Shown here piece by piece: positions 1-8,458 of a stretch of 64,000 bases of DNA. Positions within the stretch are counted from its first letter, which is position 1; every line of letters starts with the position of its first letter. Under the pieces are notes generated by a model. The model was not told where the DNA came from, did no database searches, and worked only from the letters and a program-made list of their open reading frames with translations. Where the stretch lies: positions 1,116,001 to 1,180,000 of the forward strand of contig NZ_JAWQJT010000001.1 of assembly GCF_033441515.1 (NCBI RefSeq). The letters are read 5' to 3'. Position numbers and translations under genes: made by a program. This DNA comes from Amycolatopsis solani. GTDB taxonomy: Bacteria; Actinomycetota; Actinomycetes; Mycobacteriales; Pseudonocardiaceae.

Positions 1-2
1 GC

Positions 3-1046
3 ACCACGATCAAGCAGCTCAACGCCGCCCTCGACGCGCTCGGGCTGGCCATGACCAACCTCGGTGACATCGACGCGCAGACCATCGCCGGCGCGATTTC
101 CACCGGCACCCACGGGACCGGCGCGAAGCTCGGCGGCATCGCCACCCAGATCGCCGCGCTGGAGCTCGTGCTCGCGGACGGCTCGGTCGTCACCTGTTCG
201 GCGGACGAGAAACCCGACCTCTTCGCGGCCGCTCGCGTCGGCCTCGGCGCGCTCGGCGTCATCACCACCGTCACGCTCAAGTGCGAGCCGGCGTTCGTGC
301 TGCGCGCGCAGGAGCGGCCGGAGCCGCTGGAGCAGGTGCTCGAAGGCTTCCACGACTTCGCCGACGAGAACGAGCACTTCGAGTTCTACTGGTTCCCCTA
401 CGGCAAGAACGCGCTGGTCAAGCGCAACAACCGATGCGAGACCGCCGAGCCGCTGAGCAAGGTTCGCGAGTTCGTCGACTACCGGATCATGGAAAACGTC
501 GCCTTCGGCGGACTCTGCCGGACCGGACGGCTGATGCCGCGGCTCGTGCGCCCGCTGAACAACTTCGCGTCGAACATGCTCTCCGCGCGCGAGTACAGCG
601 ACACCTCCCACCGGGTCTTCGTCACCGCGCGCAACGTCCGCTTCACCGAAACGGAATACGCTGTTCCACGTGAATCAGTGCTGGACGTACTCGCCGAACT
701 ACGGGCGGTAGTGCCGAAGCTGAAGGACCCGGTGATGTTCCCGGTCGAGGTGCGCGTCGCCGCGGCCGACGACATCTGGCTGTCGACCGCGCAGGGCCGC
801 GACTCCGCCTACATCGCCATCCACCAGTTCGTCGGCATGCCGTACCGCGAGTACTTCAGCGCGTTCGAGAAGATCGCCGGCGCGGTCGGCGGCCGCCCCC
901 ACTGGGGCAAGATGCACGACCTCGACGCCGGCGTCCTCCGCTCGCGCTACCCGCACTTCGACGACTTCCTGCGCGTGCGCAAGGAAACCGATCCGAACGG
1001 CGTCTTCACGAACACCTACCTGGACCGGGTGCTCGGCCCGGCCTAG
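3..1046 (+). CDS. FAD-linked aldonolactone-type oxidase (C-terminal 347 residues; 5' end outside window)
   Basis: The reading frame is already open at the first base, so the start lies outside the window. What remains begins near the end of an FAD_binding_4 (PCMH) domain, with the segment STGTHGTG around residue 30. It continues into an ALO (D-arabinono-1,4-lactone oxidase) C-terminal domain carrying the characteristic HWGK near its end (RPHWGKMH). Family members oxidise aldonolactones or related sugar alcohols with O2 or another acceptor, with flavin held by the N-terminal domain; whether the flavin-linking His is present cannot be seen. The stop codon overlaps that of the convergent PRPP synthetase in a shared CTAG. 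Family assignment is firm; the exact substrate is not. Confidence 0.88.
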   Translation, partial: TTIKQLNAALDALGLAMTNLGDIDAQTIAGAISTGTHGTGAKLGGIATQIAALELVLADGSVVTCSADEKPDLFAAARVGLGALGVITTVTLKCEPAFVLRAQERPEPLEQVLEGFHDFADENEHFEFYWFPYGKNALVKRNNRCETAEPLSKVREFVDYRIMENVAFGGLCRTGRLMPRLVRPLNNFASNMLSAREYSDTSHRVFVTARNVRFTETEYAVPRESVLDVLAELRAVVPKLKDPVMFPVEVRVAAADDIWLSTAQGRDSAYIAIHQFVGMPYREYFSAFEKIAGAVGGRPHWGKMHDLDAGVLRSRYPHFDDFLRVRKETDPNGVFTNTYLDRVLGPA

Positions 1047-1993
1047 AACAGCGCCGACACCGATTCGCCGTTGTGGATCCGGCGGATCGCCTCGGCCAGG
1101 GCCGGCGCGATCGAGAGGATCTTCAGCTTCTCGCTGCGCTCTTCTTCCGGCACCGGGACGGTGTTGGTGCAGACGATCTCCAGCACCTCCGGCCGCCCGC
1201 CGATGCGCTCGATGGCCTTCGCCGCGAACAGCCCGTGCGTGCAGGCGACGCGGATCGACCGCGGCTCCAGCTCGGCCAGCTTGTCCAGCAGCTCCAGCAC
1301 CGTGCTGCCCTTGGCGATCTCGTCGTCGAGCACGATGACGTCCCGGCCGGTGATCTCGCCGATCACCGACGAGATCTGGACGCGGTCGTCCGGGAAGCGC
1401 TCCTTCGCGCCGGCCGCGACCTGGACGCCGAGGAGCCGTGCGAAGTGCGACGCCTCTTTCGCGTTCCCCAGATCGGGCGAGACGACGGTGGTGCGCGAAA
1501 GGTCGTACTGCCGGAAGTGCTTCGCCAGCTCCTGCAGCGCGTGCAGGTGGTCGACCGGGACGCTGAAGAAGCCGTGCACCTGCGGCGAGTGCAGTGTCAT
1601 CGCCAGCACGCGGCTCGCGCCCGCGGTCACCAGCAGGTCGGCGACCAGGCGGCCGCCGATCGAGATGCGCGGTGCGTCCTTCTTGTCCGAGCGCGCGTAC
1701 GAGTAGTGCGGCATCACGGCGGTGATGCGCGACGCCGACGCACCGCGCGCCGCGTCGAGCATCAGCAGCAGCTCGACGAGGTGTTCCTGCACCGGCTTGA
1801 CCAGCGGCTGGATGATGAAGACGTCCCGCTCGCGGCAGTTCGCCTGCAACTGCACCTCGAGGCAGTCGTTCGCGAACCGCTGGATCTCGACCGGGCGCAG
1901 CGGCACGCCGAGGTGCTCGCAGATCTCTTCGGCCAGTTCGGGGTGTGCGCTGCCGCTGAAGACGGCGATTTCCCGGGAAGCCTGGGTGATCAC
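1043..1993 (-). CDS. Ribose-phosphate pyrophosphokinase, diverged paralogue
   Basis: A 316-residue protein of normal PRPP synthetase length and fold order. It would make PRPP from ribose 5-phosphate and ATP in the cytosol. The ATP/ribose-5-P region is VMPHYSYARSDKKD (residues 93-106), where typical bacterial Prs has a PYxxYARQDRK-like sequence. The PRPP loop is LDDEIAKGST (222-231) instead of the usual VDDMIDTAGT. LHSPQVHGFF replaces the usual LHAxQIQGFF. These differences make it a diverged member and probably not the housekeeping enzyme. It starts with GTG at 1993 and overlaps the stop of the upstream gene by 4 bp (GTGA), so the two are translationally coupled. Family is clear; retention of full activity is inferred. 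Confidence 0.88.
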   Translation of the reverse strand: MITQASREIAVFSGSAHPELAEEICEHLGVPLRPVEIQRFANDCLEVQLQANCRERDVFIIQPLVKPVQEHLVELLLMLDAARGASASRITAVMPHYSYARSDKKDAPRISIGGRLVADLLVTAGASRVLAMTLHSPQVHGFFSVPVDHLHALQELAKHFRQYDLSRTTVVSPDLGNAKEASHFARLLGVQVAAGAKERFPDDRVQISSVIGEITGRDVIVLDDEIAKGSTVLELLDKLAELEPRSIRVACTHGLFAAKAIERIGGRPEVLEIVCTNTVPVPEEERSEKLKILSIAPALAEAIRRIHNGESVSALF

Positions 1994-2640
1994 AGCGCGG
2001 CGATCGCTTCCCCGATGGCATCCTCGCCGGAGATCAGCGTCAGGGTGCGGTGGATGGACGCGGGCGTGTCGAGCAGGCCCACGAGCACCGCGGCGACGTC
2101 GTCACGGGGGATCGGGCCGCGGCCCGTCTGCTCAGCCAGCAGCACCAGGCCGGTGCCCGGGTCGTCGGTGAGCGAGCCCGGCCGGAGGATCGTCCAGTCG
2201 AGGTCGCGGGCCTTGAGGTCGTCTTCGGCCGCGCGCTTGGCGCGCAGGTAGTGCCGGAACTCCTCGGTGACGTCGGGGTTCTCCGGGTTGTCGGCGCCGA
2301 TCGAGCCCACCTGGACGTGCCGCCGGACGCCGGCTCGCTCGGCCGCTTCGGCGAACAGCGCCGCCGCACCACGGTCCACGGTGTCCTTGCGGGCGGTGCC
2401 ACTGCCCGGGCCCGCACCGGCCGCGAACACCGCGGCGTCGGCGCCCTTCAGCGCCTCGGCGACGGTGTCCACATCGGACTTCTCGAGGTCGAGCACGACG
2501 GCTTGGGCACCGGCGGCTTCGAGGTCCGCCGCGTGGGTGGCGTTTCGGATGATGCCGACCGCTTCGTCCCCGCGCGCGGCGAGCAGCCGCTCCAGCCGCA
2601 GCGCGATCTGACCGTGTCCACCTGCAATGACGACTCGCAT
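1990..2640 (-). CDS. NAD(P)-binding atypical SDR (NAD(P)H-binding family) protein
   Basis: A 216-residue Rossmann protein with the dinucleotide-binding turn GGHGQIA at residues 7-13, followed by a LERLLAARG helix. The pattern is that of atypical short-chain dehydrogenases/NmrA-like epimerases (SDR_a5 type). These bind NAD(P) and act as reductases, epimerases or redox sensors. ILRPGSLTDDPGTG and the preceding YLRAKRAAED are the usual substrate-side motifs (YxxxK-like). ATG start at 2640. It is the first gene of a two-gene unit with the PRPP synthetase paralogue (4-bp overlap). The substrate cannot be told from sequence. Confidence 0.85.
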   Translation of the reverse strand: MRVVIAGGHGQIALRLERLLAARGDEAVGIIRNATHAADLEAAGAQAVVLDLEKSDVDTVAEALKGADAAVFAAGAGPGSGTARKDTVDRGAAALFAEAAERAGVRRHVQVGSIGADNPENPDVTEEFRHYLRAKRAAEDDLKARDLDWTILRPGSLTDDPGTGLVLLAEQTGRGPIPRDDVAAVLVGLLDTPASIHRTLTLISGEDAIGEAIAAL

Positions 2641-2650
2641 GGAGTCGACA

Positions 2651-3301
2651 CTAGTGCGAAGCGGGCGCCTCCGCGGTCCGGAGCAGGTGGTCGTAGACCA
2701 GCTCGTTCACCAGCCGCGAGACCGGGTCCTCGGCCAGCACGACGCGCTCGGTGCGGCCCTCGAGGTCGAGGTCGACGACCGCGTTCGGGTCGGCGGTCAC
2801 GACGGCGAGGCCGTACGCGCGGGCCCGCGGGAGACAGTTGCCGACGTAGTCCTCGGTGAGGACGGCCGGCGACGGGAGCACCATCGCGGCCTCGCCGTAG
2901 CGGGCGAACGGAACCGCGGAGGCCATCGCGGTGCGCCAGTGGCGCGCGACGGCCAGGACGCCGACGATCTCGGCGGCCGGGGCGGGGGCGGTTCCGGCCA
3001 GCTCCGGCCAGGTCCAGGTGTCGACGGTGGCGCGGTCGGCCACCGGGCCGGCACCCATCGCGATGCGCTCGGCGTGCACTTCGGTGCGGAGTTTGGCGAC
3101 CACGCAGACCTTGCGGCCGAGGATCGTGGTCTCGGGCAGGACGATGCCGTTCCAGCCCAGCTGGGCCGCGGCGGCGGTGGCGAGTTCGTCGACGCTCGCC
3201 GGGAGCTCGATCGGCGGCACCACGCGGCTCGGCATCGACCGGCTGCGCTTCGCGCCACCGGCGACCGTCGAGCGCTCGGTGTTCTGAGGTGTAGCCGCCA
3301 C
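2651..3301 (-). CDS. Actinobacterial hypothetical protein, 216 aa
   Basis: I do not recognise a characterised domain. The protein is soluble with no signal peptide or membrane segment, has a short basic N-terminus, and contains a conserved-looking centre (LGWNGIVLPETTILGRKVCVVAKLR in part, about residues 48-72). The start is GTG at 3301 with a strong AAGGAGG six bases upstream. It ends 10 bp before the SDR gene on the same strand, so it may lead the operon with the SDR and PRPP synthetase genes. Codon usage matches its neighbours, which argues for a real gene. Function unknown. Confidence 0.7.
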   Translation of the reverse strand: MAATPQNTERSTVAGGAKRSRSMPSRVVPPIELPASVDELATAAAAQLGWNGIVLPETTILGRKVCVVAKLRTEVHAERIAMGAGPVADRATVDTWTWPELAGTAPAPAAEIVGVLAVARHWRTAMASAVPFARYGEAAMVLPSPAVLTEDYVGNCLPRARAYGLAVVTADPNAVVDLDLEGRTERVVLAEDPVSRLVNELVYDHLLRTAEAPASH

Positions 3302-3722
3302 GAGTCCGCCTCCTTCTTACCTGCACCGCTTCGTGACCGGGGAAAACCGGCACCTCACTTGTCTAACAGCGCGGCGGCGCGGCGTCGCCGGGTAAGGCAC
3401 GTGGCTGCGATCGGCGGCGCTCAGCGGTCGATGACCGGTCGGTAGGCGGTCATCCGACTTCGGTCGAACGGTGCGGCCAACCGAGTGATCGCGAGGTGAG
3501 TGGCATTACCGTCCGCCCGCGACCGACTACCCGCGGCCGAACACCCCCACCCGGACCGACTAGCCCGTTCGGCGCAACCCCGGCAAAATCCACAGTGGAC
3601 GCGGGGCTGTGAGCTGCGGTTGTCCGCCGTCACCCGTCCGGCGGTGAGCTACGCCGCAGCGGTGACGGGCGCCCGCGACTAAAGTTACCGATCAGTCACT
3701 TAGTCGTCGCCGTGGAGGACCG
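3302..3722. other. 421-bp divergent intergenic region
   Basis: This stretch separates the hypothetical gene (minus strand) from the lyase pair (plus strand) and must carry both promoters. I see no convincing gene in it. The small open frames at 3421-3633 (minus) and 3500-3682 (plus) lack ribosome sites and good codon bias. At about 3678-3705 there is an imperfect inverted repeat, ACTAAAGT ... ACTTAGT, around TTACCGATCAGTCAC. That is the kind of GATC-centred operator used by TetR-type repressors, about 20 bp upstream of the lyase start. A copy of the recurrent ATCCACAGTGGAC palindrome lies at 3588-3600. Confidence 0.5.
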
Positions 3723-4793
3723 ATGCGCTCCCCGAAGGACTTCTTCGCCCCGCTCGCCCTGGGCGCACCCGCTCCCGTGCGCGAGATACCGGTGACGCCG
3801 TCCCGGATGATCCACTTCTTCGACCCCGGCAACGAGAAGATGGCCGCGAAGGTGCCGGACATCGCCAAGAAGGTCGACGTCCTGCTCGGGAACCTCGAGG
3901 ACGCCGTCCGCGCGGACCGCAAGGAGGCCGCGCGCGCCGGGCTCGTCTCGATCGCCAAGGCCAACGACTTCGGCAAGACCCAGCTGTGGACGCGGGTCAA
4001 CAGCCTGGACTCGCCGTGGGTGCTCGACGACCTGACCACCCTGGTCACCGAGATCGGCGACAAGCTCGACGTGATCATGGTGCCGAAGGTCGAGGGTGCG
4101 CAGGACATCCACTACGTCGACCGGCTGCTGGCCCAGCTCGAAGCCCGGGCCGGCCTGACGAAGCCGTTGCTGGTGCACGCGATCCTCGAAACGGCGAGCG
4201 GCGTGGCCAACGTGGAGGAGATCGCCGGCGCGAGCCCGCGCATGCAGGGCATCTCCCTCGGCCCGGCCGACCTGGCCGCGAGCCGCCGGATGAAGACCAC
4301 CCGCGTCGGCGGCGGCCACCCCGGCTACCTGGTGCGCACCGACCCGACCGGCGACGACCTGAACGAAGGCCGGACGACCTACCAGCAGGACCTGTGGCAC
4401 TACACGGTGGCGCGGATGGTCGACGCCTGCGCGATGCACGGGATCCTGCCGTACTACGGGCCGTTCGGGGACATCCGCGACGTCGTCGCGTGCGAGGACC
4501 AGTTCCGCAACGCGTTCCTGCTCGGCTGCGTCGGCGCGTGGAGCCTGCACCCGGTGCAGATCGACATCGCGAAGAAGGTGTTCTCGCCTTCGCCGTCCGA
4601 TGTGGCCTGGGCGCGGCGCGTGATCGCGGAGATGGGCGACGGCACGGGCGCGGTGATGATCGACGGGAAGATGCAGGACGACGCGTCGGTGAAGCAGTGC
4701 CGCGTGGTCGCCGAACTGGCCGACGCCCTCGCGGCGGACGACCCCGAACTCGCCGCGGCCTACGACGCGGCCACCAAGGAGATCCTCGGATGA
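3723..4793 (+). CDS. HpcH/HpaI aldolase/citrate lyase family protein (malyl-CoA lyase-like)
   Basis: A 356-residue TIM-barrel lyase of the CitE/malyl-CoA lyase superfamily. Signature segments are FFDPGNEKM (32-40), LLGNLEDAV (54-62), VPKVEGAQD (120-128) and ILETASGV (154-161). The Glu of LEDAV and the Glu of ETASG correspond to the Mg2+ ligands. The family cleaves or forms (S)-malyl-CoA-type thioesters, or acts as malyl-CoA/citramalyl-CoA thioesterase. Length (about 350 aa) fits the L-malyl-CoA/beta-methylmalyl-CoA lyase subgroup better than short CitE. ATG start with GGAGGA upstream. Its stop overlaps the next gene (ATGA), so the two lyases are co-translated. CoA substrate identity is inference. 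Confidence 0.88.
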   Translation: MRSPKDFFAPLALGAPAPVREIPVTPSRMIHFFDPGNEKMAAKVPDIAKKVDVLLGNLEDAVRADRKEAARAGLVSIAKANDFGKTQLWTRVNSLDSPWVLDDLTTLVTEIGDKLDVIMVPKVEGAQDIHYVDRLLAQLEARAGLTKPLLVHAILETASGVANVEEIAGASPRMQGISLGPADLAASRRMKTTRVGGGHPGYLVRTDPTGDDLNEGRTTYQQDLWHYTVARMVDACAMHGILPYYGPFGDIRDVVACEDQFRNAFLLGCVGAWSLHPVQIDIAKKVFSPSPSDVAWARRVIAEMGDGTGAVMIDGKMQDDASVKQCRVVAELADALAADDPELAAAYDAATKEILG

Positions 4794-5641
4794 CCACGCC
4801 CCGCCGCTCTGTCCTCTACATGCCCGGCGCGAACGAAAGAGCGCTGGAGAAGGCCAAGACCATCCCGGCCGACGCGCTCATCCTCGACCTCGAGGACGCC
4901 GTCGCCCCCGACGCCAAGGAAGCCGCGCGCGAACGCGTGTGCGCGGCGGTCGGCTCGTACGGCTCCCGCGAGGTGACGATCCGGGTCAACGGCCTGGACA
5001 CCGAGTGGCACGACGCCGACCTGCGCGCGGCCGCGTCGGCCGGCCCGGCCGCGGTGGTCGTGCCGAAGGTGGACTCGGCGGCCCAGGTGCACAACATCGA
5101 GCGCGCGCTGGAACTCGGCGGCGCCCCGGGCCACACGAAGATCTGGGCGATGCTCGAGACCCCGGTCGCGATGCTGCGCGCGGCGGAGATCGCGGCGGCG
5201 TCCGAGCGGCTGACCGTACTGGTGATGGGCACGAACGACCTGGCCAAGGAACTGCACGCGGAGTTCGTCCCGGGCCGCGGGCCGCTGCTGGGCGGGCTTT
5301 CGCTGTGCCTGCTGGCCGCGCGCGCGACCGGCAAGGTGATCCTCGACGGCGTCTACAACGACGTGAAGGACCTCGACGGCTTCGAGGCGGAGTGCGAGCA
5401 GGGCCGTCAGTACGGGTTCGACGGGAAGACGCTGATCCACCCGGCGCAGGTCGAGCCGTGCAACCGGATCTTCGCCCCGTCGGCGGCGGAGATCGACCGC
5501 TCGCGGCGGATCATCGACGCCTTCGAGGAGGCCAAGGCCGCCGGCCGCGGAGTGGTCACTGTGGACGGCCGGATGATCGAGAACCTCCACGTCGACAACG
5601 CGCGGCGGGTGCTGGCGCTGGCCGAGGCCGTCCAGAGCTGA
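4790..5641 (+). CDS. CoA ester lyase, CitE-like
   Basis: A 283-residue CitE/HpcH aldolase homologue. It has [11 protein letters not shown] (9-19), LDLEDAV (32-38), Arg65 in IRVNG, VPKVDS (91-96) and MLETP with Glu123, the standard CoA-phosphate and Mg2+ binding residues of stand-alone CitE-like lyases such as citramalyl-CoA lyases. The start ATG overlaps the stop of the preceding longer paralogue by 4 bp. Having two non-identical members back to back suggests successive or complementary cleavage of CoA thioesters, for example malyl-CoA and a methylated homologue. No synthetase, dehydratase or acyl carrier subunit lies adjacent, so a citrate lyase complex is unlikely. Confidence 0.88.
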   Translation: MTTPRRSVLYMPGANERALEKAKTIPADALILDLEDAVAPDAKEAARERVCAAVGSYGSREVTIRVNGLDTEWHDADLRAAASAGPAAVVVPKVDSAAQVHNIERALELGGAPGHTKIWAMLETPVAMLRAAEIAAASERLTVLVMGTNDLAKELHAEFVPGRGPLLGGLSLCLLAARATGKVILDGVYNDVKDLDGFEAECEQGRQYGFDGKTLIHPAQVEPCNRIFAPSAAEIDRSRRIIDAFEEAKAAGRGVVTVDGRMIENLHVDNARRVLALAEAVQS

Positions 5642-5659
5642 CGGCCCCGGCCACCGGGG

Positions 5660-6496
5660 TCACGCCGGCAGGTCGTCGGTCCACTCGGCGCTGACCGAGT
5701 ACTGGTCCCCCGCCGCGCTTTCGACCGGGGTGCCCTTGCCGTCCAGGAACATCGACGCCCCGCTCACCGCGCCGGTCGACGGGTCGATGACCAGGCTGCC
5801 GCCACCGGGGAGGTCGACCGCTCGGCCGCCCGGTGCCGCGGCGACCCCGGGGTGGGTGGCGATCGCGCGGAACGCCGCCGCCCGGACCGCCGGGGGCGCC
5901 GGCACGACCGTGACCAGCGAGATCAGGGCTTGGAGCACGGCCAGTTCCCGGTGGCCGCCGGGGGACTCCCCGCTCCGGGCGAGCGCGTCCGTGAGCCAGG
6001 ACCGCAGGGTCGCCGGTTCGGTGGGCAAGGCCTGGATTTCGCTGAGCGTCAGCTCGGACCCGAACATGCGGAACGGCCGGACCTGCGGCTGGAGGACGGC
6101 CTTGCCGTGGGTCTTCGCGCCGCGGTACCACTCGTGCCCGTCGGCCTTGGTCCAGTACTCCCAGACGTCCTTGCCCACCTTCGTCGTCACGTGCCAGTAC
6201 GTGCCGCCGCCCGCCTGGGCGCGTTCGGCGGCCGCCAGCAGGATCGCCTGGCCGGCGCTGACCGGGGCGACGGCTCGGGGCGGCGGTGCGGGAGTGGTCG
6301 CGGGCAGGGTCGCCACGACCACCGCGACGGCGGCCGCCGCGGCGACGAGTCCGGTGCCGATCGCGAGCGGGCGGACGCGCCGCCGACGGCCGCCGGCGAG
6401 CATGTGGTTGCGCAGCCGGTGGCGGCTGCGGTCGACGACGTCCTGAGCGGGTTCTTCCGGAAGCAGTGCGGTGCGCAGGGTCTCCAGGTCATCCAT
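5660..6496 (-). CDS. CU044_5270-type membrane-anchored protein, putative sigma-factor partner
   Basis: A 278-residue protein if started at ATG 6496 (MDDLETLRTALL). An in-frame start at 6541 would overlap the sigma gene more deeply. Order: a short cytosolic N-terminus with an arginine-rich stretch (GGRRRRVRP), one transmembrane helix (about residues 45-67, Ala/Val-rich), then an extracytoplasmic domain of about 200 residues. The architecture and linkage to an ECF sigma gene match the actinobacterial CU044_5270 family. Its start overlaps the sigma-factor stop by 8 bp, so the two are co-translated. An anti-sigma or co-sensor role is inferred from position only; there is no ZAS zinc motif (HxxxCxxC). 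Confidence 0.75.
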   Translation of the reverse strand: MDDLETLRTALLPEEPAQDVVDRSRHRLRNHMLAGGRRRRVRPLAIGTGLVAAAAAVAVVVATLPATTPAPPPRAVAPVSAGQAILLAAAERAQAGGGTYWHVTTKVGKDVWEYWTKADGHEWYRGAKTHGKAVLQPQVRPFRMFGSELTLSEIQALPTEPATLRSWLTDALARSGESPGGHRELAVLQALISLVTVVPAPPAVRAAAFRAIATHPGVAAAPGGRAVDLPGGGSLVIDPSTGAVSGASMFLDGKGTPVESAAGDQYSVSAEWTDDLPA

Positions 6497-7004
6497 CGGT
6501 GGCCTCCGTGGCGAGAACAGGGGCGAGTTTCTTGCGGGCACGCGTCAGCCGGGAGCCGACCGTGCCCGGGGAGATGCCGAGTGCCTGGGCCACTTCCGCG
6601 TAGCCGAGGTCGGCCAGTGCCACGAGGAGCAGGACGTCACGCTCGCCCGAGGACAACCGGGACAACGCTTTCGCCAGCTGCCCGCTCATGACGACGCGGT
6701 TTTCGTGGCCCTCGACCGGCCGGGGCACCTCGATCCGGGCGAGGGCGCGGTAGTGCCGGGCTTCCTTGCGGCGGTGGCGCGAAACGAGGTTCGTCGCGAT
6801 GCCGAACAGCCACGCTCCGACGTCGCCGCGGGTGGGGTCGAACTTCTCGCGGCGGTCGTAGGCGACGAGGAACGTCTCCGCGGCGACGTCCTCGGCCGCC
6901 TGGGCGCCGAGGCGGCCCGCGACGTACCGGTGGATCGCCGCGAAGTGGCGGTCGTGCACCTCGGTGAACCGGTCGACGCCGGTCACCGGGGCTGCCTCTC
7001 TCAT
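6489..7004 (-). CDS. ECF RNA polymerase sigma factor
   Basis: A 171-residue ECF sigma factor containing only regions sigma2 and sigma4. Region 2 includes HFAAIHRYVAGRLGAQAAED and the promoter-melting segment VGAWLFGIATNLVSRHRR. Region 4 ends with the helix-turn-helix LGYAEVAQALGISPGTVGSR. It would direct core polymerase to a small regulon. ATG start at 7004 is preceded by GGAAGG with 7-nt spacing. It is followed with an 8-bp overlap by the CU044_5270-type membrane protein. There is no C-terminal extension. Confidence 0.92.
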   Translation of the reverse strand: MREAAPVTGVDRFTEVHDRHFAAIHRYVAGRLGAQAAEDVAAETFLVAYDRREKFDPTRGDVGAWLFGIATNLVSRHRRKEARHYRALARIEVPRPVEGHENRVVMSGQLAKALSRLSSGERDVLLLVALADLGYAEVAQALGISPGTVGSRLTRARKKLAPVLATEATDG

Positions 7005-7066
7005 GCGGATCCTTCCCGTCGGCGGCAGCTTCACCCCCACTTCGCCGCCGGGCCGGGATTTCTTCC

Positions 7067-8449
7067 CTACCCGATCGGCCAGGGGCGCTGCGGCTCGCGA
7101 AGGCCTTCGTACGCCGCGGCGGCGCGCAGGACGCCGGCGTCGTCGAAGCGGCGGCCCGCGATCTGGAGGCCGATCGGGCGGCCGTCGCCGGTGTAGCCGC
7201 AGTTGACCGAAACCGCCGGCTGGCCGGACATGTTGTACGGGACGGTGAACGCGATGTGCTCGAACGGGCGGGCCGGGTCGTTCGTCGGGGACGCCCACTC
7301 CGCCGGCGGGGCCGCGACCGGGCAGGCCGGGGACAGCACGAAGTCGAACGCCGAGGTCGCGCGCAGGGTGGCGACGCTGATCTCGTCGATCCGAGCGAAA
7401 CCGCGGTAGACGTCGACGCCGGACAACTCCGCGCCGCCGGCGGCCCAGTCCGCGATGTACGGGAGGACCTTGGCGCGTCGCTCCTCCGGGAGCGCCTGCA
7501 TGTCGGCCCAGGCGCGGGTGCGCCAGAAGACGTCGAGGCCGTCGAGCATTTCGCGGGTCAGGAAGGGGCCGACCGGCTCGACCACCGCGCCCGCGGCCTC
7601 GAAGGCGCGGGCCGCCGCGGTGACGGCGTCGAGCGTCGCCGGGTCGACCGGGAGACCGACGCCGGGATCGAGGTGCAAGCCGATGCGCAGGCCGGCCAGC
7701 GAGAGGCCGAGCGACCAGTCCAGGTCCGACGGCGGCAGGCTCAGGTGGTCGCGCTCGTCGGGCGCCGACAGGACGCTCATCAGCAACGCCGTGTCCGCGA
7801 CTGTCCGCGTCATCGGGCCCGCCACCCGGCCTAGGAACGGCGGGGCGACCGGGACGCGGCCGAAGCTCGGCTTCAGGCCGGCCAGTCCGCACCAGCCCGC
7901 GGGCAGCCGGATCGAGCCGCCGATGTCGGTGCCGACGTGCAGGGGGCCGTAGCCCGCCGCGGCCGCCGCGCCGGCTCCGGCGCTCGAGCCGCCCGGCGAC
8001 GCCGACGTCAGCCACGGGTTCCGGGCCGTCTCGTGGAAGCTCGAGAGCCCGGACGTCAGCATCCCGTAGTCCGGCATGGTCGTCTTGGCCAGCAGGACGC
8101 CGCCGGACTCGCGGATCCGCGCCGCCGCCGGGGCGTCCTCGACGGCCGGAGTCAGCGCGGTCGCCGCCGTGCCCAGCGGGACCGGGGTGCCGCGGGTCGC
8201 GATGTTCTCCTTGAGCGTCAGCGGGACGCCGTCGATCGGACCCAGCGGTTCGTCGGCCGCCCAGCGGGCTTCGGACGCCTTCGCGTCGTCGAGCGCGCCG
8301 GAAGGGTCGTACGCGTACAACGCGTGCAGCTCCGGCTCGCGCGCCTCGATGCGGCTCAACACCGCTTCGGTCACCTCGACCGGCGAGAGCGTCTTCGCGC
8401 GGTAGTGCGCGACGAGTTCGACGGCGGTCAGGTCGGGCAACTCGGTCAT
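7067..8449 (-). CDS. Amidase (amidase signature family)
   Basis: A 460-residue amidase signature enzyme that hydrolyses carboxamides to acid plus ammonia or amine. The catalytic triad can be assigned as Lys80 (LTLKEN), cis-Ser155 (SPGGSSAG) and nucleophile Ser179 (DIGGSIR). The C-terminal substrate-side segment resembles GatA-like stand-alone amidases, not the tRNA-dependent amidotransferase, and no gatB/gatC is nearby. The ATG is preceded by AAGGAG that overlaps the TAA stop of the SDR gene 9 bp upstream, so it is the last gene of the eight-gene catabolic operon. The natural amide is unknown; a product of the adjacent peptide-type importer is the obvious candidate. Confidence 0.93.
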   Translation of the reverse strand: MTELPDLTAVELVAHYRAKTLSPVEVTEAVLSRIEAREPELHALYAYDPSGALDDAKASEARWAADEPLGPIDGVPLTLKENIATRGTPVPLGTAATALTPAVEDAPAAARIRESGGVLLAKTTMPDYGMLTSGLSSFHETARNPWLTSASPGGSSAGAGAAAAAGYGPLHVGTDIGGSIRLPAGWCGLAGLKPSFGRVPVAPPFLGRVAGPMTRTVADTALLMSVLSAPDERDHLSLPPSDLDWSLGLSLAGLRIGLHLDPGVGLPVDPATLDAVTAAARAFEAAGAVVEPVGPFLTREMLDGLDVFWRTRAWADMQALPEERRAKVLPYIADWAAGGAELSGVDVYRGFARIDEISVATLRATSAFDFVLSPACPVAAPPAEWASPTNDPARPFEHIAFTVPYNMSGQPAVSVNCGYTGDGRPIGLQIAGRRFDDAGVLRAAAAYEGLREPQRPWPIG

Positions 8450-8458
8450 GCGCGCTCC

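Noticed and set aside
699..2021. 440-codon open frame in a second minus-strand frame over the PRPP synthetase
   Set aside because: Arg/Pro-rich shadow of the real gene, no homology pattern, no ribosome site.
3421..3633. 70-codon frame and the antisense 3500-3682 frame in the 3.3-3.7 kb spacer
   Set aside because: No ribosome site, poor codon bias, no recognisable features.
4790..5641. Citrate lyase beta subunit (CitE proper)
   Set aside because: No citD, citF or citX/G genes adjacent; stand-alone CitE-like lyases fit better.
7067..8449. GatA subunit of tRNA-dependent amidotransferase
   Set aside because: No gatB/gatC nearby and the gene ends a catabolic operon; general amidase is more likely.
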